A DNA stretch of 64,000 nt from R-RK-3 sp963834945 (GCA_963834945.1 CAWIDT010000005.1:558001-622000), one strand, 5' to 3'; numbered from the stretch's first letter, positions 55,533-64,000 are shown. Numbers and translations: made by a program. Notes: generated by a model not told the origin, from the letters alone.

Positions 55533-56722
55533 ACGATAGCTGCGAACGGCTGACCATCGACACCGACTATCTCAAGCAGAAACTCTCCGATCTCCTGAGC
55601 ATCCCGAGCCCGACCGGCTACACCGACACCATCGTGCGCTATGTCTGCGAGGAGCTGGAGCAGCTCGGCGTGGACTATGAAATGACCCGCAGGGGCGCGA
55701 TCCGGGGGACGCTGGCCGGCGGTCAATCGTCCGGCGGCCGTGCCATCGTGGCGCATGTCGATACGCTCGGCGCGCAGGTGAAGGCGCTGAAGGACAATGG
55801 CAGGCTGGAACTGGTCCCGATCGGCACATGGTCGGCCCGCTTCGCCGAAGGCGCGCGCACCACCATCTTTGCCGAAAAGGGCACCTATCGCGGCACCATC
55901 CTGCCGCTGCTGGCCTCCGGCCACACCTTCGGCGATGGGGTCGACACGCTGCCGGTGGGCTGGGGCCACATCGAGCTGCGCGTCGATGCGCCCGCCAGGA
56001 CGGCGCGCGATCTGCGGCATCTGGGAATCGAGGTCGGCGACATCGTCGCCATCGATCCGCAGCCCGAATTCATCGATAACGGCTTCATCGTGTCGCGCCA
56101 CCTGGACAACAAGGCCGGTGTCGCTCTGATGCTGGCGGCGCTGAAGACGCTGATCGCGGTGCCGCCCCCGCCGGTGACGATATCCTGGCTGTTCACCATC
56201 GCGGAAGAGGTCGGCCATGGCGCCGCCTCCATCCTGCTGCCCGATATCGCTTCGATGATCGCCGTCGACAACGGAACGTCGGCGCCGGGGCAGTCTTCGT
56301 CCGAATTCGGCGTCACCATCGCCATGGCCGATCAGACCGGGCCTTTCGACTATCATCTGACCCGCAAGCTGGTCGAATTGTGCCGCGCCAACGATATCAG
56401 ATACCAGAAGGACGTCTTCCGCTTCTACCGGTCCGACAGCGCCTCGGCGCTGGAAGCGGGTGCCGACGTGCGAACGGCGCTGCTGACCTTCGGCGTCGAT
56501 GCCAGCCATGGCTATGAGCGGACGCATATGCACTCCCTGCGCTCGCTCGCCGAATTGCTCACCTGCTATGCACGCAGCGAGGTAGATATCCCGCGCGACC
56601 GCGAAGCCGTCTCCGATCTGCGCGGCTTCACCCGGCAACCCTCGGCGCCCGCCGTCCAGGCCGTGACGCCCACGCTGGATATGACGCTGCCGGGTGCAGG
56701 CGAACCGGAAGACGATTCATGA
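55529..56722 (+). CDS. NAGGN-system M42-family peptidase
   Basis: A 397-residue metallopeptidase-like protein, the third gene of NAGGN operons. Metal-site segments: AHVDTLGAQVKALKDNGRLEL, RHLDNKAGVALMLAAL, FTIAEEVGHGAASIL and the C-terminal DASHGYERTHMHSL. The start overlaps the ngg stop as ATGA. It may degrade or process the osmolyte or its precursors; the substrate is unproven. Confidence 0.9.
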   Translation: MNDSCERLTIDTDYLKQKLSDLLSIPSPTGYTDTIVRYVCEELEQLGVDYEMTRRGAIRGTLAGGQSSGGRAIVAHVDTLGAQVKALKDNGRLELVPIGTWSARFAEGARTTIFAEKGTYRGTILPLLASGHTFGDGVDTLPVGWGHIELRVDAPARTARDLRHLGIEVGDIVAIDPQPEFIDNGFIVSRHLDNKAGVALMLAALKTLIAVPPPPVTISWLFTIAEEVGHGAASILLPDIASMIAVDNGTSAPGQSSSEFGVTIAMADQTGPFDYHLTRKLVELCRANDIRYQKDVFRFYRSDSASALEAGADVRTALLTFGVDASHGYERTHMHSLRSLAELLTCYARSEVDIPRDREAVSDLRGFTRQPSAPAVQAVTPTLDMTLPGAGEPEDDS

Positions 56723-56934
56723 GTTTAGGATTTGGCACAAGATCGATAGGCTTGCGAGTGCCCCCTAGGATCAACCGCACCGGATGGTGAGATTTTTTTG
56801 GCCCGGGGCGCCGGCCTTGTCCGCCCGCCTCCGATCTGATTAGCTTCCCGCCTCGCGCCGTTCATCGCCCGCGACGCGCCATTTGCCGCCACCTGCTGAA
56901 GCGCGGGACGTCAAGCGGCTCAAGAGAGGAAACC

Positions 56935-58206
56935 ATGAGGAAATCACCCCAAACACCGCATCTGTCACGCCGTGAATTCGGCAAGCTGGCGGGTGCCGCC
57001 GGGCTGGCTTTCGGCGCCGCGCCCGGATTTCTGCGCTCGGCCTTCGCCGCTGACGCGACCGATTCCGCGCAGATCATTACCGGCAAGATCCCCGATATGA
57101 TCGTCCACAATGCCGATCTCGGCGTGATGGAGACGCCGCTCGCGCTGCTGCGCAAATATGAGCTGACGCCGAAGGAGATTCTATTCAACCGCCTGCACTT
57201 TCCGCATAAGGGCGACGCGGCCTGGTATGCGACCACCGCCGCGCCGTCCGACGAGATGGTGAAGACCTGGACTATCCGCATTGATGGGCTGGTGCAGCGG
57301 CCTCGCACGCTGACCATCGCCGATCTTAAGGGCCGGCCGCAGGAGAAGCGGGTTTCGGTCATGCAATGCGCCGGCAACGGCCGAAGCTTCTATGCCGGCA
57401 AGGAGAAGGTCGCGGGCGGGCAGTGGAAGAATGGCGGCATGGGCAATGTCGAATGGGAAGGCGTGCCGCTGCGCCCGCTGCTCGAAGAGCTCAAGCTTGC
57501 CCCCAATCCCGAAGCGCAGTGGCTGACCGCCGAAGGCTGGGACCAGCCGGCGACGCCGGAAGGCTCCGATTTCGCCAAGAGCTATCATCTCGCCGACGCG
57601 GCGCTCGACCACGCCATCCTTGCCCTGAAGATGAACGGCGAACCGATCCCGTCGGTGCATGGCGGGCCGGTGCGGCTGATCATCCCCGGCTTCTACGGCA
57701 ATATGAACGTCAAGATGCTGACGGTACTTTTATACGCCGCCGCCCAGTCGCCCAGCGCCTTCCAGTCGGTGAGCTACCGCATGCCGAACATGCTGGTCGA
57801 GCCAGGGAAGTTCGAGGCGAACGACTACACCATCTATAACAGCACGCCGACCTACGGCCACACGATCAAGAGCGTCATCTTCTCGCCCTTGCCGGAGGAC
57901 GGCGCCAAGGCGGGCGCGGTCGAGATCACCGGCGTCGCCTTCAACGACGGCATGGCCCCGATCACCCGCGTCGAAGTTTCGGCCGATGGCGGCAAGAGCT
58001 GGCAGGAGGCCGACATCAAGAAGCCGGACAGTCCCTGGGCCTGGTATCATTGGTCCGCGAAGGCGACACTGGCCTCCGGCAACAGCGTGCTGATGTGCCG
58101 GGCGACCGATGCCTTGGGCCGCAGCCAGCCGATGGACGGCCTCATCCGGTGGAATCCGCGCGGCTATGAGTGGAACGGCGTCGACCGCGTCGAAATTTCG
58201 GCCTGA
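56935..58206 (+). CDS. Periplasmic sulfite dehydrogenase, molybdopterin subunit (SorA/SoxC-like)
   Basis: A 423-residue sulfite-oxidase-family protein. The Tat signal SRREFGKLAGAAGLAFG precedes a cleavage site near AFA. The Mo-coordinating cysteine is Cys145 in SVMQCAGNGRSF. Other marks are PSVHGGPVRLIIPGFYGNMNVK and a C-terminal dimerisation domain (VEISADGGKSW). It would oxidise sulfite to sulfate in the periplasm. The diheme cytochrome encoded directly downstream is the probable electron acceptor. Confidence 0.88.
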   Translation: MRKSPQTPHLSRREFGKLAGAAGLAFGAAPGFLRSAFAADATDSAQIITGKIPDMIVHNADLGVMETPLALLRKYELTPKEILFNRLHFPHKGDAAWYATTAAPSDEMVKTWTIRIDGLVQRPRTLTIADLKGRPQEKRVSVMQCAGNGRSFYAGKEKVAGGQWKNGGMGNVEWEGVPLRPLLEELKLAPNPEAQWLTAEGWDQPATPEGSDFAKSYHLADAALDHAILALKMNGEPIPSVHGGPVRLIIPGFYGNMNVKMLTVLLYAAAQSPSAFQSVSYRMPNMLVEPGKFEANDYTIYNSTPTYGHTIKSVIFSPLPEDGAKAGAVEITGVAFNDGMAPITRVEVSADGGKSWQEADIKKPDSPWAWYHWSAKATLASGNSVLMCRATDALGRSQPMDGLIRWNPRGYEWNGVDRVEISA

Positions 58207-58277
58207 ACGCGATGCAGAGCGCCGCAGCGGCGGCGCTCTGCATGAGCCTTTTACCTTCACGTCCGAGGAGTTTGCCC

Positions 58278-58979
58278 TTGCGGTCCGCGTCAGCCTCTTT
58301 GCTCGTCCTCGCGCTGGCGCTGGGGTCGGCGCCCGCCTCAGCGGCGGAGCGTTTTGACCTGCCTCAGGGTAAGGGGCGCGACCTCGTCTACGGCCAATGC
58401 CAGACGTGCCACGACCTGCAATCGGTGCTGGATTCCAAGGGCATCCGACGCGGCGCCTGGGATGCGGTGCTCGACAATATGAAGGAGTTCGGCCTGCGCA
58501 TCAGCGACGCGCAGCGGGCGGCCATCCTCGATTATCTGGGCACCTATCTCGGGCCGAATCCGCCGGCGGCGGCGAGCGAAGCGATCGCAACCGCCGCGGA
58601 CGGCGCGGTCGTTTTCGAGAACACCTGCAGCGCCTGCCATCAGCCGGATGGGAAAGGCAGCCCCGGACAGTTTCCGCCGCTGGCGGCCAACCCCGATGTG
58701 TTCCTGGCGCCGGATTTTCTGGCCGCCGTCGCGCTTAACGGGATCGAGGGACCGATCACCGTGGAAGGCCAGTCTTTCGACAAGGTGATGCCCGCCTTCG
58801 ACTTTCTCTCCGATGCCGAAATTGCAGCAGTGGTGACCTACGTCCGGTCGAATTGGGGCAATGGCGCGGCTCGTCCCTCCAGCTTAGCCGACCTTACCCC
58901 CGACGATGTCGCCACGCTCCGCGAAAAGCCCATGACGCCAGCCGAAGTTCACGACTATCGGGCATCGCTGAAGAAGTGA
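58278..58979 (+). CDS. Diheme cytochrome c, partner of the sulfite dehydrogenase
   Basis: A 233-residue exported cytochrome c. Signal peptide MRSASASLLVLALALGSAPA, then heme sites CQTCH (residues 41-45) and CSACH (117-121), with a methionine-bearing segment FDKVMPAFDFLSDAEIAAVVTYVRSNWG. The start is probably TTG at 58278, seven bases after GAGGAG; ATG codons at 58212 and 58242 would add a non-signal extension. Being diheme, it resembles SoxD more than the mono-heme SorB, but it is shorter than SoxD. Confidence 0.85.
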   Translation: MRSASASLLVLALALGSAPASAAERFDLPQGKGRDLVYGQCQTCHDLQSVLDSKGIRRGAWDAVLDNMKEFGLRISDAQRAAILDYLGTYLGPNPPAAASEAIATAADGAVVFENTCSACHQPDGKGSPGQFPPLAANPDVFLAPDFLAAVALNGIEGPITVEGQSFDKVMPAFDFLSDAEIAAVVTYVRSNWGNGAARPSSLADLTPDDVATLREKPMTPAEVHDYRASLKK

Positions 58980-59004
58980 CGTCCGCCGCGCGGCGCGCCT
59001 TGGA

Positions 59005-59727
59005 TCAGGACTTTCGTTGCGCTTGGAAGGATGCGTACCTTGCCTTGGTGTCGGCATTCATCGGATAGAGGCCCGGCAGCGCCTCGCCGCGCCCCACCTC
59101 GTCCATGATCCACGCCTCCATGCGCTCCTGCGCCGGGGCCTCGGCAACGACGTGATCGAGCAGAGCCTGAGGGATGCAGACCGCGCCGTCATCGTCGACG
59201 ACGATCACATCATTGGGGAATACCGCCACCCCGCCGCAACCGATCGGCTGCTGCCAGCCGACGAAGGTGAGCCCGGCCACCGAAGGCGGCGCCGCTGCGC
59301 CCTGGCACCAGATGTCGAGCCCGGTGGACAGCACGCCGCTCATATCGCGCAAGGCGCCATCGGTGACGAGGGCGGCGACCTGCCGCTTCACCATGCGCGC
59401 ACATAAGATGTCACCGAAAATTCCGGCATCCAACGTGCCCATGCTGCCCGCGACGGCGATAACGCCCTCGGGCATCGCCTCGATAGCGGCGCGCGTCGAG
59501 ATCGGCGAGGCCCAGCTTTCGGGCGTGGCCAGATCCTCGCGGGCGGGCACGAAACGCAGCGTGAACGCCCGTCCGGCGCGGCGCGGCTGGCCAGACCGTA
59601 TCGGCCGCGTGCCGCGCAGCCACAGGTTGCGCAGCCCCTTTTTGAGCAGGACCGTCGTCAGGGTCGCGGTCGTGCATTGCTGCAGCGTGTCGACGATATC
59701 GCGCGGGAGTGGGAGAACGTCCGACAT
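59005..59727 (-). CDS. RraA-family protein (possible HMG/CHA aldolase or demethylmenaquinone methyltransferase-like)
   Basis: A 240-residue protein of the RraA/aldolase fold. The metal and active-site region is IFGDILCARMVKRQVAALVTDGALRDMSGV, with the RD pair and VFPNDVIVVDDDGAVCIPQALLDHVV. Members named regulator of RNase E activity A often turn out to be 4-hydroxy-4-methyl-2-oxoglutarate aldolases in plant-aromatic breakdown. The ATG at 59725-59727 is the start. It is divergent from a LysR gene, so it is likely a regulated catabolic enzyme. Confidence 0.8.
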   Translation of the reverse strand: MSDVLPLPRDIVDTLQQCTTATLTTVLLKKGLRNLWLRGTRPIRSGQPRRAGRAFTLRFVPAREDLATPESWASPISTRAAIEAMPEGVIAVAGSMGTLDAGIFGDILCARMVKRQVAALVTDGALRDMSGVLSTGLDIWCQGAAAPPSVAGLTFVGWQQPIGCGGVAVFPNDVIVVDDDGAVCIPQALLDHVVAEAPAQERMEAWIMDEVGRGEALPGLYPMNADTKARYASFQAQRKS

Positions 59728-59861
59728 GATCTGGTTTCCTTGCCTCGTGCGGTCGGTCAAGCGGCATTGAGCATGCATGACGGAGCGGCTTATACAATGG
59801 CCATCAGCCGGCGGCAATCGTGGGGATGGCGCGGCGAGGCGGGATTTGCTCTACTGTTCTC

Positions 59862-60800
59862 ATGCAATTTCGCCAGTTGAGAACCTTTGTCGCCGTCGCC
59901 TCCACGCTGAGCTTTACGCGCGCCGCCGCGCAGGTTCACCTCGCGCAATCCAGCGTTACCGACCAGATTCAGGCGCTTGAAGCCGATCTGGGTGTAAAAC
60001 TGTTCGACCGGTCCAGGCGCGAACTGAAGCTGACCGGCGCCGGCCAGCGCCTTCTGGAGCACGCAACAGGACTGATCGACGCCGCCGCGATAGCGCGCAC
60101 CGCGGTGGCTGAGGCCGCTGGGCGGGTGACGGGACGGCTCGCCATCGGCAGCCTCGAAACCCTTTCCGCACGGTGGATGCCGGCGCTAATCGTCCGGTTC
60201 TGCCGGGAATTTCCCGATATCGAGCTGTCGCTGGGCCTGGCCGGCAGCGCGGGGTTGCGCAACAGCGTCAGGAGCGGCGAATTCGATGTGGCTTTTCTGT
60301 TCGGCCCGGCGAATGCCGGCCCCGAGCTGGCGAGTCGAAAGGTCGGCGAGGACCGGCTTGTCGTGGTCATGCCCGCCGGCCATCGCCTGGAGAACGCGAG
60401 CGGCATCGACATGGCCGCGCTTGCGCAAGAGGCGCTGCTCGTGACCGAGCCCGGCTGCATTTACCGGGCGATGTTCGACGATGCCGTCGCTGCGGCGGGC
60501 GTGACGCAGCCTCGCCTTGCAGGAACATTCGGCAGCATCTCGGCCATTCTGCGGATCGTGGAAGCCGGCGCCGGATGCGCGCTCGTGCCCCGCATGGCCG
60601 CCGAGGACGCATTGGCTGCCGGCCGGATCGCCGCGGCGCCGTGGCCGGCTTCGGGCGCCGCGATCCCGATTTCGATGATCTGGCGCCGGCGGCGTGCCAT
60701 CGCGCCGGCTCTGCGCCGGTTCCTCGCCCAGGTGCCGGACGATCCGGCCCTGGTCAGACCAGCCGATGTCCGCCATCGACATGCAGCACGGTCCCGGTAA
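59862..60800 (+). CDS. LysR-family transcriptional regulator
   Basis: A 312-residue LysR-type regulator: helix-turn-helix TFVAVASTLSFTRAAAQVHLAQSSVTDQIQALEADLGVKLFDRS, then the effector domain. It is divergent from the RraA-family gene (134 bases between) and convergent with the SDR gene, overlapping its 3' end by 47 bases. Both neighbours are candidate targets. Confidence 0.88.
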   Translation: MQFRQLRTFVAVASTLSFTRAAAQVHLAQSSVTDQIQALEADLGVKLFDRSRRELKLTGAGQRLLEHATGLIDAAAIARTAVAEAAGRVTGRLAIGSLETLSARWMPALIVRFCREFPDIELSLGLAGSAGLRNSVRSGEFDVAFLFGPANAGPELASRKVGEDRLVVVMPAGHRLENASGIDMAALAQEALLVTEPGCIYRAMFDDAVAAAGVTQPRLAGTFGSISAILRIVEAGAGCALVPRMAAEDALAAGRIAAAPWPASGAAIPISMIWRRRRAIAPALRRFLAQVPDDPALVRPADVRHRHAARSR

Positions 60801-61497
60801 CGAAACCGTTCCGCATGACGAAGCGGATGGCGTCCGCGATGTCGGACGGCTTGCCGATGCGTCCCGCCGGCAGCCGCGCCGCCATGGCGTCCAACGTCGC
60901 CACCCTGGCGTCACCGATGACCGCGTCCCAGATCGCGGTATCGACCCAGCCCGGCGAAACGGCGTTCACCCGGATCGGCGCCAGTTCGACAGCCAGCGCA
61001 TAGGCGATCGAGGCGAGCGCGCCGTTGACGGCCGCGACGATCGATCCCCTCGCCGCGGGACGATAGGCAGCGATCCCGGAGGTGAAGGTGATCGAGCCTG
61101 ATGGCCGGAGAACAGGCGCGCCGTGCTTGGCAAGCAGCAGAGGGCCGATGACCTTTGAGTCGATGACGCGGCGCATCGCAGCCAGGTCGAGCTCGGGCAG
61201 CAGCTTGTAAGCGCCGGCGATATCGGCCGCCGTCGTCACGATATGATCGAGGGGTCCGGTTTGCGCAAAGATGCGCTCGACGTCGGCCTCCTGAGCGATA
61301 TCCGCCTGGATCGTTCCGAGCGCGGAGGGGCTTTTCAGCACGCGCCGCGCCTTCTCCAGCCGCTCCGCCGACCGGCCGGCGATGGTCACCTCCGCGCCTT
61401 CGCCAAGCATAGCCTCGGCAAGCGCCAGCCCCATGCCGGAACCGCCGCCGACGATAAGCACGCGCATAAGTCCGGCGCTGTGGTCCGTGGTCGTCAT
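60754..61497 (-). CDS. Short-chain dehydrogenase/reductase-like protein lacking YxxxK
   Basis: A 247-residue SDR-fold protein. The cofactor motif GGGSGMG is at residues 17-23 and FTSG with the catalytic-serine position at about 140. Where the Tyr-x3-Lys pair should follow, the sequence reads GSIVAAVNGAL, so Tyr is about Val154 and Lys about Asn158. The C-terminal AIRFVMRNGFVTGTVLHVDGGHRLV is normal. It may be a non-classical SDR or a binding protein. It ends inside the 3' end of the LysR gene on the opposite strand. Confidence 0.82.
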   Translation of the reverse strand: MTTTDHSAGLMRVLIVGGGSGMGLALAEAMLGEGAEVTIAGRSAERLEKARRVLKSPSALGTIQADIAQEADVERIFAQTGPLDHIVTTAADIAGAYKLLPELDLAAMRRVIDSKVIGPLLLAKHGAPVLRPSGSITFTSGIAAYRPAARGSIVAAVNGALASIAYALAVELAPIRVNAVSPGWVDTAIWDAVIGDARVATLDAMAARLPAGRIGKPSDIADAIRFVMRNGFVTGTVLHVDGGHRLV

Positions 61498-61716
61498 CGA
61501 TGCCTCCAATCCGTGTTGCGCCGTGCGAGGGGACCGCTCACGGCTCATCTGAGCGGGATTGAACCATGCAGGCCTTGGCGGCCGGAAACGGGAAAATCCG
61601 AAACCTCCGATCGGAACATCCGGCAAGTTTCACGGCCCGCCCCTGAGAACCCCCCTTAATGTTGGCCCGATGCGGTGTTAGGTTCGCCGGGCGAATTCAT
61701 GGATCTGGGGGGAGTC

Positions 61717-62683
61717 ATGGCGGAGGGCGTTCGTTTGCCTCAGGCCGACGAAGCGAGGCCGGCGGCGCGCTGGCGTCGGTTGGTTGCGCTTGTGGTCGAT
61801 ACCGCAATTTTGGGATTGCCGGCTCTGGGCCTGGGGATCAGATATTTCGACGCGGCGGCGGCTTTGCGACAGTGGGGTTTGCTTGTAGGGCTGATCTTCG
61901 CCCTGTTCTATTTCACGGTGTTCGATAGCTGGTGGGCGGAAGGACGGTCGCCGGGAAAGCGGCTGTTGCGCATCGCCGTGATCGGGACGGACGGGGCGCT
62001 GCTGACGCCGCCGCGCGCTGCGCTGCGCTTCCTGATCCTCTATATTCCAGTTTTGCTCGGCAGGATCGCCTATGATAGCGCATCCCCCGCCCTCTCAGGC
62101 GCCTGGCTTGTGGTGACGAGCGGCCTTTTGCTGAGTTCGATCTATCTCGTTCTTTTCAATCGCTCGCGGCGCTCGCTTCACGATCTGATCACTGGGGCGA
62201 TCGTGGTGGACTTTCGTACAGCCCCCGCCCCACTCGACTCAGGCGATGTGGACCGGACATTGGGTGGTCGTCGGCTGCATCTGCGCGCTGGCATTCGCGG
62301 CGCCGTTCTACGACGCCGAATTTGACCCGACCCAGCGGCAAACCCATGCGATCCGCGCCTCCGTGGAGACCGTGCCGGCGGTGAGGACGGCCGAGGTCGG
62401 ATGGTCTAGCTCCTATATCGCGACCGCACGCACCGGCATCGCGCATACCGACGGAATAATCGTTGTCGCGCTGCTTCGCACCCGGCCAGCAGATTGGGAT
62501 GTGCTCACCCGCCAGATCGAGGACGCGGTCTTCGCCGGGAATGCGGGCGGCATCGGCGACGTGCCCGTCGTCATCATCCTGCGCTACGGCTTCGACTTCG
62601 GCTTCGCGCATGCCAACACGGATTTCCGCGTCGTCACCTCCGTTGCTCAATGGCGGGCAAAAACCCAGCGCCGCGAAACATAA
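61717..62683 (+). CDS. RDD-family membrane protein (one frameshift)
   Basis: About 321 residues after correction. The RDD domain (ARWRRLVALVVDTAILGLPALG, then SPGKRLLRIAVIGTDGALL and RRSLHDLITGAIVVD) occupies the N-terminal half with four hydrophobic helices. The frame changes near 62230-62240, beside a CCCCC/CCCC stretch, and continues with a further membrane helix (WTGHWVVVGCICALAFAAPFYD) and a C-terminal periplasmic-looking domain. RDD proteins have been linked to ion transport, but this one is unassigned. The start after a GGGGGGAG run is likely; an ATG at 61699 is possible. Confidence 0.75.
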
Positions 62684-62861
62684 GGACGCATCCCGCCGGC
62701 GCAATAGCACTGCTTACAGTGTTACGGGAAAATTTATTGAACACTGAAGCAGAGGACCCCAGGTTTATGCATGTCGCGCCTATTATAGTCGCCATTTCTG
62801 TGATAGATGTATTTGTAATCGATTACATAACCCGAACCATCGGGGTCCATGGGAGGAAATG
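62684..62861 (+). promoter_or_regulatory. AT-richer promoter region of the sugar-binding protein
   Basis: A 178-base region with a CACTG-CTTA-CAGTG hairpin (62708-62721), AT-rich sequence at about 62730-62820 suited to a promoter (TATTATAGTC), the operator at 62814-62827 and a strong GGGAGGAAATG ribosome site. No gene was found in it. Confidence 0.5.
62814..62827. promoter_or_regulatory. LacI/GalR-type operator
   Basis: A perfect 14-base palindrome TGTAATCGATTACA, 35-48 bases upstream of the ABC binding-protein ATG. The central CG with flanking TGTAAT/ATTACA is the standard LacI-family half-site form. A LacI-family repressor gene is expected nearby, probably beyond the right edge. Confidence 0.6.
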
Positions 62862-64000
62862 ATGCGCAAACTGCTGGCAACATCGGTATCGGTGGCGCTT
62901 GCCGCCCTGATCAACTTCAACGCAAGCATGCCCGCCGGAGCCGCCGAACTCAAGGCCGAAGTCATGCATTGGTGGACCTCGGGCGGTGAATCGGCCGCCG
63001 TGAAAGTCTTCGCCGACCAGTTCACCAAGGCCGGAGGCACCTGGATCGACAGCGCCGTCGCCGACGGACAGACGGCCCGCGCGGCGGAGGTCAACCGCGT
63101 CATCGGCGGCAAGCCCCCGACTGCGATGCAGTTCAACACCGGCGCGCAGTTCGACGATCTGGTCAAGAACGGCCTTTTGCGCGATGTCGACGCGCTGGCG
63201 ACCGCCGGCAATTGGCGCAAGATCATGCCGGCGGCGGTCATGGATGCGGTGACCCGGAACGGCAAGGTCTATGCGGTACCGGTGAACATCCACGCGATCA
63301 ACTGGATCTGGTACAATAAGGCTGTCATGGACAAGGCAGGCGCGACCGTCCCGACCACGATGGACGAGTTGTTCGTCACCCTCGACAAGATTAAGGCGAC
63401 CGGGGTCATTCCGTTTGCCCTTGCCGGCCAGAAATGGGTCGAAAACAACACCTTCAATTCCGTGGTGGCGGCGCTCGATCACGACTTCTACGTCAACCTG
63501 GTGACTAAGCGCGACCCGGCCCTGGTCAAGAGCAAGGAATTCCGCGCCGCAGCCGAGGCCTTTATCAAGCTGCGCAACTATGTCGACCCAAGTAGCCCCG
63601 GACGCAATTGGAATGACGCCACCGCCATGGTCATTACCGGCAAGGCCGGTATCCAGATGATGGGCGATTGGGCGAAGGGCGAGTTCAATGCCGCTAATCA
63701 GACCCCCAACAAGGAATATGGCTGCGCGATTGTCGGACCGAGCTACATGATGGGTGGCGATGTCTTTGTGTTCCCCAAGATCAACGATCCCAACCAGATC
63801 GCCGCGCAGGACCTGCTGGCTAAGACTATGCTCGATCCGGAAACCCAGATCAAATTCAACTCCAAGAAGGGCTCGGTGCCGGTCCGGACAGATGTTGACG
63901 TGTCAAGCATGGACATCTGCGCCCAGCAAGGCGCAAAGCTGCTTGCCGATCCGAAGCATCAGGCGCCGGATATGGCTATCGTCGTGCCGGCCAGCATCGT
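62862..64000 (+). CDS. Sugar ABC transporter substrate-binding protein (3' end outside window)
   Basis: The first ~379 residues of an extracellular solute-binding protein of the family 1 (maltose/glucose-type). Signal peptide MRKLLATSVSVALAALINF, cleavage after about AGA, then LKAEVMHWWTSGGESAAVKVFADQF, GKPPTAMQFNTGAQFDDLVKNGLL and AINWIWYNKAVMDKAGATVPTTMDEL. The frame is open to the window end; about 30-40 residues are missing. Permease and ATPase genes would be expected to follow. The upstream LacI-type operator suggests sugar-dependent repression. Confidence 0.9.
   Translation, partial: MRKLLATSVSVALAALINFNASMPAGAAELKAEVMHWWTSGGESAAVKVFADQFTKAGGTWIDSAVADGQTARAAEVNRVIGGKPPTAMQFNTGAQFDDLVKNGLLRDVDALATAGNWRKIMPAAVMDAVTRNGKVYAVPVNIHAINWIWYNKAVMDKAGATVPTTMDELFVTLDKIKATGVIPFALAGQKWVENNTFNSVVAALDHDFYVNLVTKRDPALVKSKEFRAAAEAFIKLRNYVDPSSPGRNWNDATAMVITGKAGIQMMGDWAKGEFNAANQTPNKEYGCAIVGPSYMMGGDVFVFPKINDPNQIAAQDLLAKTMLDPETQIKFNSKKGSVPVRTDVDVSSMDICAQQGAKLLADPKHQAPDMAIVVPASI

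Overview
The window is GC-rich, densely coding DNA from an alphaproteobacterium, most likely of the order Hyphomicrobiales (Rhizobiales). The evidence is the gene content and order: cobS next to a J-domain gene and bolA; kdgK-eda; serC-serA; lptC-lptA-lptB-rpoN-hpf-ptsN; a soluble NAD-linked formate dehydrogenase; the N-acetylglutaminylglutamine (NAGGN) operon; and rhizobial-type intergenic palindromic repeats. A methylotroph-like relative of Beijerinckiaceae or Methylobacteriaceae would fit, but the family cannot be fixed from the sequence alone.

Layout. 0-6.3 kb: cobS (cut by the left edge), a DnaJ-like gene, bolA overlapping an aquaporin-family gene, arsenite methyltransferase arsM, a frameshifted GNAT gene and methylmalonate-semialdehyde dehydrogenase. 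6.2-9.7 kb is accessory: two small secreted proteins, a truncated IS1380-type transposase, a DUF421 membrane protein and a broken monooxygenase pseudogene. 9.7-16 kb: allA, eda-kdgK, an HNH protein, a repeat-rich non-coding stretch, a membrane protein, a DUF985 cupin and a DUF4238 protein. 16-20.7 kb: serC-serA, a secreted protein, a ceramidase-like membrane protein and tRNA-Leu(UAA). 20.7-30.5 kb: a one-carbon block running from formaldehyde to CO2, made of glutathione-dependent formaldehyde dehydrogenase, S-formylglutathione hydrolase, fdsGBA-fdhD-fdsD and a LysR regulator. 30.7-37 kb: ptsN, hpf, rpoN, lptB, lptA, lptC and rnd on the minus strand. 37-41 kb: malic enzyme/phosphotransacetylase fusion, comF and a methyltransferase. 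41-46.4 kb: a complete Liv-type ABC transporter. 46.5-51.4 kb: an XRE regulator carrying a histidine-kinase-like dimerisation segment, a lone receiver protein, a small membrane protein and a symporter-histidine kinase. 51.5-56.7 kb: marR divergent from the three-gene NAGGN operon. 56.9-62.7 kb: a sulfite dehydrogenase pair, an RraA-family / LysR / SDR group and an RDD membrane protein. 62.8-64 kb: a LacI-type operator and a sugar-binding protein cut by the right edge.

A dominant technical signal is frame disruption. At least fifteen single-base frame changes interrupt eleven otherwise intact genes, several in short homopolymers. They hit housekeeping genes that are normally essential (lptA, lptB, lptC) as well as rpoN, fdsA, fdsB, maeB and ngg. 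The simplest reading is uncorrected sequencing or assembly indels, not real gene decay. The monooxygenase pseudogene (frameshift plus in-frame stop) and the truncated transposase look like genuine decay. For disrupted genes the coordinates cover the whole reconstructed gene.

No confidently new system is proven here. The least ordinary items are the XRE regulator with a conserved-position histidine, the transcribed-looking CGCAAC repeat tract at 13.0-13.3 kb, the SDR protein lacking the catalytic Tyr/Lys pair, and the DPA-motif aquaporin facing arsM.
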